This document shows, one piece after another, positions 1-7,756 of a stretch of 59,393 bases of DNA (position 1 is its first letter; each line of letters opens with the position of its first letter). The position numbers and the translations under genes are program-made. The notes beneath the pieces are model-generated. The model was not told the origin of the DNA. It saw only the letters and a list, made by a program, of their open reading frames with translations, and did not search any database. The stretch lies in IMG/VR virus record IMGVR_UViG_3300042922_000225, positions 1 to 59,393 of that record. One strand, 5' to 3'. The DNA comes from a virus.

Positions 1-238
1 TCAGACAGCACGTTGTAGTCGTCGCTCACAGCACCCTCCCTCTCGTGTTGAACCCGGAATCCCGGTTGCCCTCGATCTTACCGCGCCTTTCGAACTCACG
101 CAACCCTCGGCTTACTTCTCTAATCACAGCCGCCTCTCCCGACCCTCCACGTTCGAACGGGGCGTAGTCCGGGAAATGCCGCCGTAGAGTGCGGTGATCG
201 ACTCCCATTGTCCGGCGGATCTCATTCAGCGACACGCC
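1..238. repeat. Left copy of 238-bp terminal repeat / contig overlap
   Basis: Bases 1-238 match 59156-59393 at every position except 111 (c) against 59266 (t). The copy holds the first codons of one leftward gene (start at 29) and most of the HTH gene 26-319. Because the repeat begins and ends inside genes of a continuous leftward operon, it looks more like the overlap of a circular or circularly permuted map than a T7-style packaged terminal repeat. The mismatch changes one residue of the HTH protein (Ser here, Asn in the other copy). Confidence 0.9.
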
Positions 239-319
239 TGCATCAACTAGTTTCCGGAGCTGTTCCCAGCGTTCGGGGTTACGTCGGATGTCCTGGGAGT
301 TAATCTTCTCGTCCGGCAT
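26..319 (-). CDS. Small helix-turn-helix DNA-binding protein
   Basis: This 97-residue protein carries a helix-turn-helix at about residues 22-52 (QLRKLVDAGVSLNEIRRTMG then VDHRTLRRHFP), of the kind found in resolvases and small phage regulators. The C-terminal half is charged and rich in Arg and Glu. A DNA-binding, possibly regulatory role is inferred. Its ATG overlaps the end of the upstream gene by 20 nt, and its TGA overlaps the GTG of the next gene across the map junction (GTGA), so it sits in one continuous leftward operon. A second, truncated copy lies at the right end of the window with one Ser/Asn difference. Confidence 0.7.
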   Translation of the reverse strand: MPDEKINSQDIRRNPERWEQLRKLVDAGVSLNEIRRTMGVDHRTLRRHFPDYAPFERGGSGEAAVIREVSRGLREFERRGKIEGNRDSGFNTRGRVL

Positions 320-482
320 CCACAGCCTCCTGCGTAGCGTCTATCAGCGCCTCACCAATCTCACGGGCGTAGCGGGCGGGGATAACCTGCGCCGCACCCT
401 GGGGTCCGATCCGAAGGTAGACGCCCTGCTCAGTGGTAGATACGTGCCAGTAGTTGTCCTTTGAGCGCTTAATGAAGTTCAC
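300..482 (-). CDS. Hypothetical protein, 60 aa
   Basis: The GTG start at 482 overlaps the TGA of the upstream gene by 4 nt (GTGA). The protein begins VNFIKRSKDNYWHV and contains a beta-rich stretch (GVYLRIGPQGAAQVIPARYAR) followed by an acidic helix. I do not recognise the family. It lies between a 165-aa protein and the HTH gene in the replication operon. Confidence 0.6.
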   Translation of the reverse strand: MNFIKRSKDNYWHVSTTEQGVYLRIGPQGAAQVIPARYAREIGEALIDATQEAVDAGRED

Positions 483-976
483 TCTTCCTCCTCCGCAGGG
501 AAGGAAAGATCCGCACAAGCTCGCATCTCTGAGAGAATGGCCTGAGCGTACGGGCTCTCAGGGTTATTACGAATGAAGTCTAGGACCTTAACGCCAACTC
601 GGGGCTGAAACAGGGCGATATACTCTCCATCCTCCTCCCAGTGGGTGATAATTCCGTTGATCTGACCGTCCGGGAGGTGAGAATCCTTGCGCCAGTTCAC
701 TGAAAACCACGCCGCAGCGGTGAGAAGTTCATCTCGAATGCTTCTCTTGGACTGGCGGAAGGTCTTGCTGAAAGAGTCTCGGCCCAGAAGGTGCTTCAGG
801 TCCAGTGCTCGGCGCAGGCGCTTAGTCCAGTGGTTACGACCGGTGTAATCGGACTCATACCGGATGTGCTTCAGGTCGCCCGTGTCTCGGCTGTAAACCC
901 AGCCCTCCGCGTTGCCCGAGAACTTCGTCGCTACAAACTCCGCCCAATCGAGTATCTTCTTGTCCTTGTCGTCCAC
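479..976 (-). CDS. Hypothetical protein, 165 aa, downstream of prim-pol
   Basis: GTG at 976 is preferred because GAGGA lies about 7 nt upstream. A TTG at 991 that overlaps the stop of the prim-pol gene is the alternative. The sequence is charged and soluble (DDKDKKILDWAEFVATKF, then a basic TKRLRRALDLKHLLGR segment) with no catalytic motif that I recognise. Its position straight after the primase-helicase suggests a replication accessory role, by context only. Confidence 0.65.
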   Translation of the reverse strand: MDDKDKKILDWAEFVATKFSGNAEGWVYSRDTGDLKHIRYESDYTGRNHWTKRLRRALDLKHLLGRDSFSKTFRQSKRSIRDELLTAAAWFSVNWRKDSHLPDGQINGIITHWEEDGEYIALFQPRVGVKVLDFIRNNPESPYAQAILSEMRACADLSFPAEEEE

Positions 977-987
977 GTCAGTTCCTC

Positions 988-3378
988 TCAAACGTTCAGC
1001 TTGTAAACAATGTCCTTGCCTTCACCCGACAGCCGCAACAGGCGTCCGGACTCTTGCAAGTAGCCGATGCGATCATCGATTTCACGCTGGCTCTTGATGA
1101 CCTTACCACGGAAAGCGTGCAGGAGGGAAGCCCTAGTTACTGTTCCGCCCTGTTCAGTTACGAAGCTCTCGATCTCGGCCAGATCCCGGCTGTACGGGCT
1201 CTCGCTGATCGACTCAGATACCTCCATCACGGTTCGAAGCCACTGCCCGCCGTATGAAATCGCCGTCAGCGTATCGTCGTAGGTGAACGTGGTACGGCCC
1301 TCGTACAGCGCAACGAGAGCAGCACACTTCCACAGCGTCTCCATCACAAGGCGGTCCACCGCGGGCTTGATGAAATTCCACCGCGAAGAGGTGCGCCCTG
1401 TAGCGCGGAAGTCATCGGCTGCTTGGTTAAGACGGGCTTGGGCAGAAGCAGTCGCCTTCATGCCGAAGCGCTCGGGGAACTCCGCGGCCCCAATCGACAG
1501 GTCTGCTGCGATCTCGTATGCAGAGTCCGGGACCTCTCGGCGCTGGCCCTCACGGATTTTCAGGTCACTCTTTCGGTTAGGGTCAGGAATCGTCTTGTCC
1601 CACACCCAGTTCACACGCGCCAAATATCCGCTGTCGAACTGCGAGGCATCCATAAGAGCCAGCATCCGGTCGGGAGTTCCCCACATAAGCTGATTAAGCG
1701 AGGTACGGGCCGATTTACCCCGATCATCCTTCAGGGAAATCTTGGAGGAGGGCTCAACGAACCCGTCGTACCATTTGGCGAGCTTGTCGGGAACGGAGGC
1801 CATCCAGTCCTTGATCCGAATATCCCGGAAAAAGTCCGCTGCCTCATCGTTATGGATAATGCTCGACTTTTCGTTTCGGTGAATAAGACCCATGTGCAGG
1901 CCGTCAGGAGAAGAAAGCGCACCCAGGTTGTAGTTCTCGCTCTCGCCGTCCAGGAACATCGCGTTAAGCACCGCCCGGAGGAATCCGTCCTCAGTACCCT
2001 TACCGGTGGTGGACTCACCCAGCACAATGAACCACGTGTTTACTTCCAAGCTTTTCGCGAGGGGAATAAACGCCTTGTACCCGTAGGCCATGCTGAGGAT
2101 GGTCCAGGCGGCAGGAGGTGCGTACGTGAAGTTCGTAAAGCCCTTTTCCTGGGTGGCCTCGGTGTAAACGTCAATGAACGTACGGGTGTTCTTAACCGTC
2201 TTCTCTTCGGTGGCGGTGAGGAACTGTCCGCGCTTGGTATTCTCTTTCTTAGGTTCAGCCTTTACCAGGGAGGGATTTTCCCGCACGGGCTCCGGGCGCT
2301 CTCGGTAATCGGTGACCCGCTCGTGGACGAAAAGCAACCCCCATTCCCGGGAAATGTCCTTCGTACGGGGTGAGTTCCACAGAAGAGAAGTAAGTTCCAG
2401 GTCGTCTGAAATCAGCGGTGCAGCGGTAGCCAAAAGCTCGCGGAACGTGTCCTTGTTGCCGGGTGCTCCGGTCAGCAGGCGGTCAGGGATACCGGCTGGG
2501 ACCCGAGTCAGGTCATAGGCCGGAAGGTTCTTACGGAGGTCAATTGCGGCACCGTGTTTCTGAATGCCTGATGCCAGCCCCTCGGCAAACTCCGCAGGCC
2601 ACTCGTCTTCCTCGCGGGAATGAGCCCCGGTGCGGGACATGAACATCTCTTCGATGCGCTCAAGAAGAGCGGGAACTCCGGGGTTACCTTCGGCCCCCAG
2701 CCGCACAGCACGGTGCTGTAGCTCGATAACGTCACTGTGGCTGAAGTCATCCCCGCGGCTTTCAAACAGCTTCTCAGCGTCCTCGATAGCTCGGCGCACC
2801 AGGAGGTTAGGATCGCCCGTCTCCAGCGTCTCGTACCAGTCCTTGACAGTTCCGGTGTAGGCGTCCACAGAGCGGGCCTGGGATTCCTCGCACAGCCACT
2901 CGGGGGCTTCTGCAAAGGTGGACCGGTCAGGGAGTGTGTCAGCGGTGAACACCACGTAGGACTCACCCGCGCGGCGGTCAACACCAGCCATCTTCCGGTA
3001 TCCGGCCTTGGGCGAGAGGTGCTTGCCCTCGGGGGCGGCGTACATGATGTGCTTGCCGTTACCCGAGATAGAGTCGTACGAAAAGCTCTCCGGGACATCC
3101 ACCCAGGCCCGATCCAGGCTATCGAAGCCGTCAACCAGAACGTTGCCGTCAGCGTCAGTCTTATAGTCAAGGTCAAGAACTACGATGCCTGACATGCCGC
3201 AGTGAATTCCGATGTGGGCCTTGTCGCCGTACTTCTCGAAAACCTCCTGCACGTGGAACGGGTCCAGGGACGCCGACTTCAGACCGTCGCTTGCATACGG
3301 CGTTTTGTCCGCCCGCACAGCGAAAACCGCAAAGCCTGCTTCTGCCAGTGCCTTCGCTCGTTCAGCTACAGATACCAA
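988..3378 (-). CDS. Bifunctional DNA primase-polymerase / D5-like helicase
   Basis: This 796-aa protein has an N-terminal archaeo-eukaryotic primase (prim-pol) domain: VVLDLDYK gives the paired metal-binding Asp at residues 69 and 71, and GNGKHIMY gives the conserved His near residue 110. The C-terminal half holds a P-loop (LGESTTGKGT, about residue 456) and a Walker B-like IIHNDEA (about 505), as in phage helicase/ATPase modules. It probably primes and unwinds phage DNA for the family A polymerase at 57005-58843. The start is TTG at 3378 with AGGAGG six bases upstream. No DnaB- or DnaG-type gene is seen, so this protein may supply both activities. Confidence 0.85.
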   Translation of the reverse strand: MVSVAERAKALAEAGFAVFAVRADKTPYASDGLKSASLDPFHVQEVFEKYGDKAHIGIHCGMSGIVVLDLDYKTDADGNVLVDGFDSLDRAWVDVPESFSYDSISGNGKHIMYAAPEGKHLSPKAGYRKMAGVDRRAGESYVVFTADTLPDRSTFAEAPEWLCEESQARSVDAYTGTVKDWYETLETGDPNLLVRRAIEDAEKLFESRGDDFSHSDVIELQHRAVRLGAEGNPGVPALLERIEEMFMSRTGAHSREEDEWPAEFAEGLASGIQKHGAAIDLRKNLPAYDLTRVPAGIPDRLLTGAPGNKDTFRELLATAAPLISDDLELTSLLWNSPRTKDISREWGLLFVHERVTDYRERPEPVRENPSLVKAEPKKENTKRGQFLTATEEKTVKNTRTFIDVYTEATQEKGFTNFTYAPPAAWTILSMAYGYKAFIPLAKSLEVNTWFIVLGESTTGKGTEDGFLRAVLNAMFLDGESENYNLGALSSPDGLHMGLIHRNEKSSIIHNDEAADFFRDIRIKDWMASVPDKLAKWYDGFVEPSSKISLKDDRGKSARTSLNQLMWGTPDRMLALMDASQFDSGYLARVNWVWDKTIPDPNRKSDLKIREGQRREVPDSAYEIAADLSIGAAEFPERFGMKATASAQARLNQAADDFRATGRTSSRWNFIKPAVDRLVMETLWKCAALVALYEGRTTFTYDDTLTAISYGGQWLRTVMEVSESISESPYSRDLAEIESFVTEQGGTVTRASLLHAFRGKVIKSQREIDDRIGYLQESGRLLRLSGEGKDIVYKLNV

Positions 3379-3457
3379 TTAGCTCCTCCTCCGAGCGTTA
3401 ACACTTAGATCGTTTGTCGTCCCCTGCGTTCCGTATGATCTCGTGCGTTTCGTATAG

Positions 3458-3532
3458 TGGCTGACTACCCTGGACTCGAACCAGGAACCAATCGATTAAC
3501 AGTCGAACGCTCTGCCATTGAGCTAGTAGTCA
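3458..3532 (-). tRNA. tRNA-Asn (GTT)
   Basis: A complete 75-nt cloverleaf reads on the minus strand. The 7-bp acceptor stem is TGACTAC/GTAGTCA, with a G discriminator and encoded CCA. The D arm is AGCTCAATGGCAGAGC, the anticodon arm TTCGA-CTGTTAA-TCGAT gives anticodon GTT, and the T arm is CCTGG-TTCGAGT-CCAGG. It sits alone between the SSB-side genes and the prim-pol gene and is the only tRNA I found. Confidence 0.95.
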
Positions 3533-3574
3533 TTGTGTGCGATTATCCTGACGCACCCCAGGTCTTCTAGCCTA

Positions 3575-3850
3575 TCAGTTGATCCGGAACTCCGTCTTGC
3601 TGACGTAACGCTCCCGAATTTCGGCAGCAGAATTACTCTTCTCTCGCCGATCGCGTTCCGCCCGGATGGTAGCAGATGCAGCTAGCCGGGCTTCCTGGGC
3701 GCTGTCAAAAAATCCGAGCCTGTGGTAGGAAACTACTCCAAGAACGCTGTCGTAATTGATTCGCGCCTCAAACAGTTTACCCTCGATGGGTTCAGGGTAC
3801 TCGGTAATTTCCACTGACAGAGGTCCTTCGAGATCGGCAAAGATCAGCAT
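3575..3850 (-). CDS. Hypothetical protein, 91 aa
   Basis: The protein is soluble with a beta-rich N-terminal half (MLIFADLEGPLSVEITEYPEP) and a helical, strongly charged C-terminal half (ATIRAERDRREKSNSAAEIRERY). The ATG overlaps the last base of the SSB gene. I do not recognise the family; its place beside SSB hints at a replication or recombination accessory role. Confidence 0.65.
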   Translation of the reverse strand: MLIFADLEGPLSVEITEYPEPIEGKLFEARINYDSVLGVVSYHRLGFFDSAQEARLAASATIRAERDRREKSNSAAEIRERYVSKTEFRIN

Positions 3851-4227
3851 TAGAACGGGCTCCCCGAGTCGTCGTTGCCGTCATCCAGGACCGTGACGGT
3901 TCCGAACTTCAGGGTGATGCCCTTCTGAACAGCGCCGTTCTTGTCGGTGTACTCCCGGACCTCCTGCTTGGCGTCCTCTACGCGGATTTTCTGACCCTTC
4001 TTGATGCTTGCAAGGGTCTGAGCCGCGTCGCCACCTGCCTCCACGTCATACCAAGTGGTGCCGGTCTGAACGAACTGGCCGTCCTTCTTGTACCCCTCGT
4101 TGATGGCGATAGGAACCTGCTTCACGCCTCGCGTGCCCTCGCGGTCGTAGGCGGGGTTACGGGCGCCCGACGCCGCGTAGCCGACCAGCGTAACGGTGGC
4201 ACCAAGGTAGTTGTTGGGGTTGCTCAT
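3850..4227 (-). CDS. ssb: Single-stranded DNA-binding protein (OB fold)
   Basis: The 125-aa sequence opens with an SSB-like OB-fold pattern (NNYLGATVTLVGYAASGARNPAYDREG, followed by strands in VPIAINEGY and TWYDVEAGGDAA) and ends in a short acidic tail (DDGNDDSGSPF), which in SSB proteins recruits partners. It would coat ssDNA during replication and recombination. It clusters with a PD-(D/E)XK nuclease and an Erf-like annealing protein, a standard phage recombination module. Its ATG overlaps the upstream stop (ATGA), with the Shine-Dalgarno AAGGAG inside the last codons of that gene. Confidence 0.8.
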   Translation of the reverse strand: MSNPNNYLGATVTLVGYAASGARNPAYDREGTRGVKQVPIAINEGYKKDGQFVQTGTTWYDVEAGGDAAQTLASIKKGQKIRVEDAKQEVREYTDKNGAVQKGITLKFGTVTVLDDGNDDSGSPF

Positions 4228-4427
4228 GCGTTCTCCTTCTGGTTGTTCAGGGTAATTCGTGCGCGGCGGGCAAAGTTGCTATAAGCCTTCTCGACTTCCG
4301 CCAGCTTCTTCTCGGATCGGCTCGCACCCCACCGCGTCAGCGAGAAACGGAACTCCGTCTGAGCGGCGTCCCCCGTCTCCAGCTTCGTCACGTAATGAGC
4401 GAACCCGATCCTCTCTGTCGTAATCAT
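4224..4427 (-). CDS. Hypothetical protein, 67 aa, in recombination module
   Basis: A small basic helical protein (RFSLTRWGASRSEKKLAEVEKAYSNFARRARITL) lying between the nuclease and SSB genes. Its last codons (QKENA) double as the Shine-Dalgarno AGAAGGAG for ssb, and its own start uses the same arrangement from the upstream gene (EKENA). I do not recognise the family. Confidence 0.65.
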   Translation of the reverse strand: MITTERIGFAHYVTKLETGDAAQTEFRFSLTRWGASRSEKKLAEVEKAYSNFARRARITLNNQKENA

Positions 4428-5353
4428 GCGTTCTCCTTCTCTAGCTGTTTCAGTACATCCTTGCGCTTCTTCTGCGCGTGCCGGGCGGTAAGGGCTCCTT
4501 GGAACAGGTCAAACCCGGCTTCAATCAAACCGTAGTCGATCACATGCAGTTTTGCAAACGCGGGGATGAAGTTACCGTTCCGGTCGGAGTCATCGGGCCG
4601 CATCTGGAACACGGCGTACTGACTGAAATCCGGGACGGGCTCCTCCACCCACCACGAGTCTACCTGACCCCCGTGGTGTTTTGCAACACTGGGAACGATC
4701 TTGTAGTAAACAGACCCCGGGGTGCCTTCGGGGACCTCCTTCGCCCACGTGTGACAGGCTCCGAGGGCTGCAAGCTGAGCTTCGTGGCTCTCGTGAACGA
4801 GCCGGGAGGTCTTGTCATCCCCCAGTGTCATCACGTCGTCCACCTCGCCCACCCAGTCCGCCGTACCCGCATAGCCCTGCCCGAAGAACGTACCTTCGGT
4901 CAGGACCGTGCGGAAGGTGTGCTCGGACTCCCAGATGTGGAACGCCTCGATCATCTGCCACAGGTCATTGCGGCCTTCTGCGGGCTCCGGCTCAAACCAA
5001 CCCCGCCGGATCGCCTCGGTGTAGGTGTGCATGAAGGTTCCGGTTTCGGATGTATCGTCAAGCACCCCCATACTGTAGTCGTACACCGTTACCTCGTCCA
5101 TCTTCTCAGGGCTCAGCCGCCGAGAGTAATACTGGAGGTAGCGCATACCTTGTTCTTCGGTACGAGACAGAAGGGAGTCGATATTGGCAACAGCGAAAGC
5201 AGCGGTCTGCTCAATGTGCCAGTTAACGATCCCCTCCTTCTCGATAGCCGAAGTAACAGAAGTCACACCCGGTACGATTTCACCTGTAAACGGGTTCCGA
5301 TAGCCCCGACCTCCGTACCCGCTGGCGGGCACCACTAATTTCGGAACACTCAC
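4424..5353 (-). CDS. PD-(D/E)XK nuclease (RecB/Cas4-like exonuclease)
   Basis: The 309-aa protein matches RecB-like phage nucleases: an early His (TGTFMHTYTEAIRRG, about residue 107), the metal ligands in GTADWVGEVDDVMTLGDDKTSR (Asp, then the D-x-K of DDKTS near residue 178), and a downstream helix HEAQLAALGACHTW equivalent to the QxxxY region. It would resect dsDNA ends for the neighbouring Erf-like annealing protein. The GTG start at 5353 overlaps the stop of that gene (GTGA). Confidence 0.75.
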   Translation of the reverse strand: MSVPKLVVPASGYGGRGYRNPFTGEIVPGVTSVTSAIEKEGIVNWHIEQTAAFAVANIDSLLSRTEEQGMRYLQYYSRRLSPEKMDEVTVYDYSMGVLDDTSETGTFMHTYTEAIRRGWFEPEPAEGRNDLWQMIEAFHIWESEHTFRTVLTEGTFFGQGYAGTADWVGEVDDVMTLGDDKTSRLVHESHEAQLAALGACHTWAKEVPEGTPGSVYYKIVPSVAKHHGGQVDSWWVEEPVPDFSQYAVFQMRPDDSDRNGNFIPAFAKLHVIDYGLIEAGFDLFQGALTARHAQKKRKDVLKQLEKENA

Positions 5354-6027
5354 TCGCTTTCGAGTTCCTTGTACAGCAGTTCGTAGACCTCAGCGCGGTT
5401 CTTACCCGGGTTAGCGGACTCGACCTTCTTAAAGCGTTCCCCCAACGTTTCGGGGGTGAACTTACCCGTGGCGATGTACTCCGTGTTCAGCTTAGTCTTG
5501 TACTCCGAGTTCACCTGACGGCTAGGCGGAGTACCCTTGTTCCGGGCCTGCTCAACCTTCTGCTGTGCGCCGCTCGGAGCTTCGGGCGTTCCTGCCTTGC
5601 CCGCATCTTCCGCAGACTGCTCGGTGATAAGGAAGGTGCGAAGTAGGGCGTTCTTCAGAGCATTGGTGGACCCGATGTTGGATGCTACCGCAGTGCCCGT
5701 TGCCAGGCCGTCTCCGGTACCTGAAACGGTTACGCTAGAGCCGTCCACAGTAGACACGATGGTGTAGGTGCCCTTGATGACAATGGAGACCTGAAGACGG
5801 TTATTGTTCAGCAGGTTCTCGTGCTTAATGACCTCCTCGTTGGGGAGGAAGATCAGTTTGTTAGCCACGAACTGCCGCTTGGTCTCTGCTGCCGCGTCCA
5901 CCGCCGTAATATAGGGCTTTCCACCCATGTTACCCGGGAGAGTTCCATTCTTCTCCACCGAAAGACTCTTCAGTACCTCCGCAAGCGCCGTGTAGACGTG
6001 CGGAACTTCAATCTGTGCCTGGACCAA
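5350..6027 (-). CDS. Erf-family single-strand annealing protein
   Basis: 225 aa. The central part (VTVSGTGDGLATGTAVASN, then STNALKNALLRTFLITEQ) fits the Erf superfamily pattern, in which a Gly-Asp segment precedes a helix that ends in an ALKYALLxxFLI-like stretch. The C-terminal third is a Pro/Gln/Lys-rich linker plus a small helical domain (LGERFKKVESANPGKNRAEVYELLYKEL), typical of these proteins. It would anneal complementary ssDNA together with SSB and the PD-(D/E)XK nuclease. The start is TTG at 6027 with GAGGA upstream. An HNH homing gene has been inserted just upstream and overlaps the start by 20 nt. Confidence 0.75.
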   Translation of the reverse strand: MVQAQIEVPHVYTALAEVLKSLSVEKNGTLPGNMGGKPYITAVDAAAETKRQFVANKLIFLPNEEVIKHENLLNNNRLQVSIVIKGTYTIVSTVDGSSVTVSGTGDGLATGTAVASNIGSTNALKNALLRTFLITEQSAEDAGKAGTPEAPSGAQQKVEQARNKGTPPSRQVNSEYKTKLNTEYIATGKFTPETLGERFKKVESANPGKNRAEVYELLYKELESE

Positions 6028-6607
6028 TGTGGTTCCTCTTCTCTTGTCGATATTTTGTCATCGCGATCTTACACTGCTCGCATTTACATCCAAAATTTGC
6101 ATACGCATTTACACTTCCGTGCCTTGGATCGGATGCAGGCAGACCTTCTCTTTTCCGTTCTTTGGCTTTATCTCGCTTACATACGCGACAATATCTTCGT
6201 CCACCCAGAACATACGTTGAGTTCTCAGTATAGGGGTGCCCTCGGGTACAACTTTTACGTCCCGCAAAATTGTGTCGTCCATGCAGAATTGTATCCCGGT
6301 TGTTGTCGAAACTGTTACCGCGCCGAAGGTTAGAGACTCGGTTGTTAAGCGGGTTGCCATCCCCGTGAAGCACCAATTCTCCTTGACCTGATAGCCTATC
6401 CTCAAAAGCCAAAGCAACCAGTCTGTGCGCCTTACGGGCCAAGGATCCTCCTCTCCCGTCCGATAGCCGGTAGACGGGGTATCCGCCTGTTGACGATCCG
6501 GGACGAAGAACTCGTTTACTTAAGTGGCTATAGACTTCTCCCCCCTCAGAAATTGAATATCGCCCTGAAAAACCAGGGACCTCTCGCCACTCCACGTTCG
6601 GGTTCAC
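6008..6607 (-). CDS. NUMOD4-HNH homing endonuclease
   Basis: The N terminus has a NUMOD4 motif (VEWREVPGFSGRYSISEGGEV), followed by an HNH core (HRLVALAFEDRL, VLHGDGNPLNNRVSNLRRG) and a C-terminal zinc-binding segment (CTRGHPY with YCRVCK, then CKCEQCK). Such proteins cut DNA to spread their own gene. The GTG at 6607 (VNPNVEW) fits the domain start; a GTG at 6634 is possible. It separates the exonuclease and Erf-like genes and is visibly less GC-rich than they are, in keeping with recent arrival. Confidence 0.85.
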   Translation of the reverse strand: MNPNVEWREVPGFSGRYSISEGGEVYSHLSKRVLRPGSSTGGYPVYRLSDGRGGSLARKAHRLVALAFEDRLSGQGELVLHGDGNPLNNRVSNLRRGNSFDNNRDTILHGRHNFAGRKSCTRGHPYTENSTYVLGGRRYCRVCKRDKAKERKREGLPASDPRHGSVNAYANFGCKCEQCKIAMTKYRQEKRNHIGPGTD

Positions 6608-6623
6608 CTCGTCACCCCCTCGA

Positions 6624-7307
6624 TTATTTTTCACGCCGTCTTAGCGGCCAGTCCCGCTCGATCTCAATGGTGTCATCGCCCTTGGCTTCCCGGAGCCAAG
6701 TCTCAAACCCCTCAGCCCAGTCTACATGCATCCGAGCCTGCTCTGCCACGGTGGGGATGCCGTACTTCTCAGCTACGCGAGCAGCAACCTTAGCGGTGAT
6801 TGCCACGTCGTACCCTGCCTTGTGAGCCTCGGACGGGTTGAACGGGACGCCGTAGGCACCTGCCACGTTCTCCAGCTTACGCTTGCCCTTGCGGTACTTA
6901 TCCTTTGCGCGGTCCACGATGAGGGGGTCAAAAAACTCTGCCTCAGACTCGTACTCGTCAAAATCCACGCCTAAGTGTCGCTCATACTCACTTGCCAGCA
7001 ACGAGAAATCGAACGACAGGTTGTACGCAACCCAGATAAGGTCCGTGTTCTCAGCGTAGACATCCAGCGCTTCGTTAAGCGCCCGTCCAGGCGAAGTGCC
7101 GTTTGCCCGCAGATACTCCGTGGTAAACCCGTGAACGGCTGCCGCTTCCTCGGGTACTTCAACACCCGGATCGATGATCCACTCCCACTCTTCCAGCAGG
7201 TTACCGTCCGCGTCTGCGGTTGCGATAACAAGCTGAACGATCCGGTCGTTGAATACATCTACGCCGGTTGTCTCGGTATCGAAGATTAGGTACTTTGCGT
7301 CACTCAC
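6624..7307 (-). CDS. DnaQ-like DEDD 3'-5' exonuclease
   Basis: Residues 5-12 read LIFDTETTG, the classical ExoI motif with the D-x-E metal ligands. ExoII is around WVAYNLSFDFSLLASEY, and the ExoIII His-Asp is around SEAHKAGYDVAITAKVAA. This is the DnaQ/epsilon family, which proofreads or processes 3' ends. The GTG start at 7307 (VSDAKYLIFD) overlaps the upstream stop by 8 nt, and the product is 227 aa. It is one of three exonuclease domains in the genome, with 54088-54864 and the polymerase N terminus. Confidence 0.85.
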   Translation of the reverse strand: MSDAKYLIFDTETTGVDVFNDRIVQLVIATADADGNLLEEWEWIIDPGVEVPEEAAAVHGFTTEYLRANGTSPGRALNEALDVYAENTDLIWVAYNLSFDFSLLASEYERHLGVDFDEYESEAEFFDPLIVDRAKDKYRKGKRKLENVAGAYGVPFNPSEAHKAGYDVAITAKVAARVAEKYGIPTVAEQARMHVDWAEGFETWLREAKGDDTIEIERDWPLRRREK

Positions 7308-7521
7308 CGGGCGTCCACCCCACGCTGCTACTCTCGCCGCGGAACGAAATGACCACAGCCTCTCCGTCCGTTCTAAACTCAAGCGAGTCAGCGTTTCCGT
7401 TATACAGAATGCACGCCCCTGTCATGGTGTCGATCACGTCTCGAAGCTCCTTAATTCCAGATCCGGAGTATACCCGAGCCTCAAACATTTTCTGCTCTGT
7501 CTCCCAGTAGGAGGTCTTCAT
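7300..7521 (-). CDS. Hypothetical protein, 73 aa
   Basis: Starts at ATG 7521 (MKTSYWETEQKMFEARVYSG), overlapping the upstream TGA by one base. It looks like a small beta-rich soluble fold (ACILYNGNADSLEFRTDGEAVVISF). Family unknown. Confidence 0.65.
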   Translation of the reverse strand: MKTSYWETEQKMFEARVYSGSGIKELRDVIDTMTGACILYNGNADSLEFRTDGEAVVISFRGESSSVGWTPGE

Positions 7522-7607
7522 CACTTCCCCTTCTTCAGTCGATCACTAAAGTACACGATAGCCGCCAAAAATCCAAGCAGCGGAATCACAATCCACGGCT
7601 CGGTCAC
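7521..7607 (-). CDS. Single-pass membrane micropeptide, 28 aa
   Basis: GTG at 7607 overlaps the upstream stop (GTGA). The peptide is one transmembrane helix (WIVIPLLGFLAAIVYF) followed by a basic tail (SDRLKKGK), which predicts a cytoplasmic C terminus by the positive-inside rule. Both overlaps and the clean helix support a real gene despite its length. Confidence 0.55.
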   Translation of the reverse strand: MTEPWIVIPLLGFLAAIVYFSDRLKKGK

Positions 7608-7756
7608 TCTTCTAGCTCCCGAACAACAACGTAACGGTAGCTGTTGACGTGGGCCTCCTCCTGAGCAGCGAGCATGGTGGTGAAAGCCCCGATCACTTTA
7701 GCGGGCCACCGAGTAGCGCCTACGACAGGCTCTTCCAGGACGATGTAGATGTCCAC
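7604..7756 (-). CDS. Hypothetical protein, 50 aa
   Basis: GTG at 7756 follows the upstream TGA directly and the gene ends in a GTGA overlap with the membrane micropeptide gene. The product (VDIYIVLEEPVVGATRWPAKVIGAF...) alternates beta and helical stretches and is soluble. Family unknown. Confidence 0.55.
   Translation of the reverse strand: MDIYIVLEEPVVGATRWPAKVIGAFTTMLAAQEEAHVNSYRYVVVRELEE

Noticed and set aside
1423-2373. 316-codon plus-strand frame opposite the prim-pol gene
   Set aside because: Antisense to conserved helicase motifs; no promoter or ribosome-binding site.
3458-3532. The tRNA as a possible attachment site
   Set aside because: The tRNA is complete with its own acceptor stem and CCA, and no integrase is present, so it is read as a functional tRNA.
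4478-5338. 286-codon plus-strand frame opposite the PD-(D/E)XK nuclease gene
   Set aside because: Lies fully antisense to a well-supported gene with clear nuclease motifs; long antisense frames are expected in GC-rich DNA.
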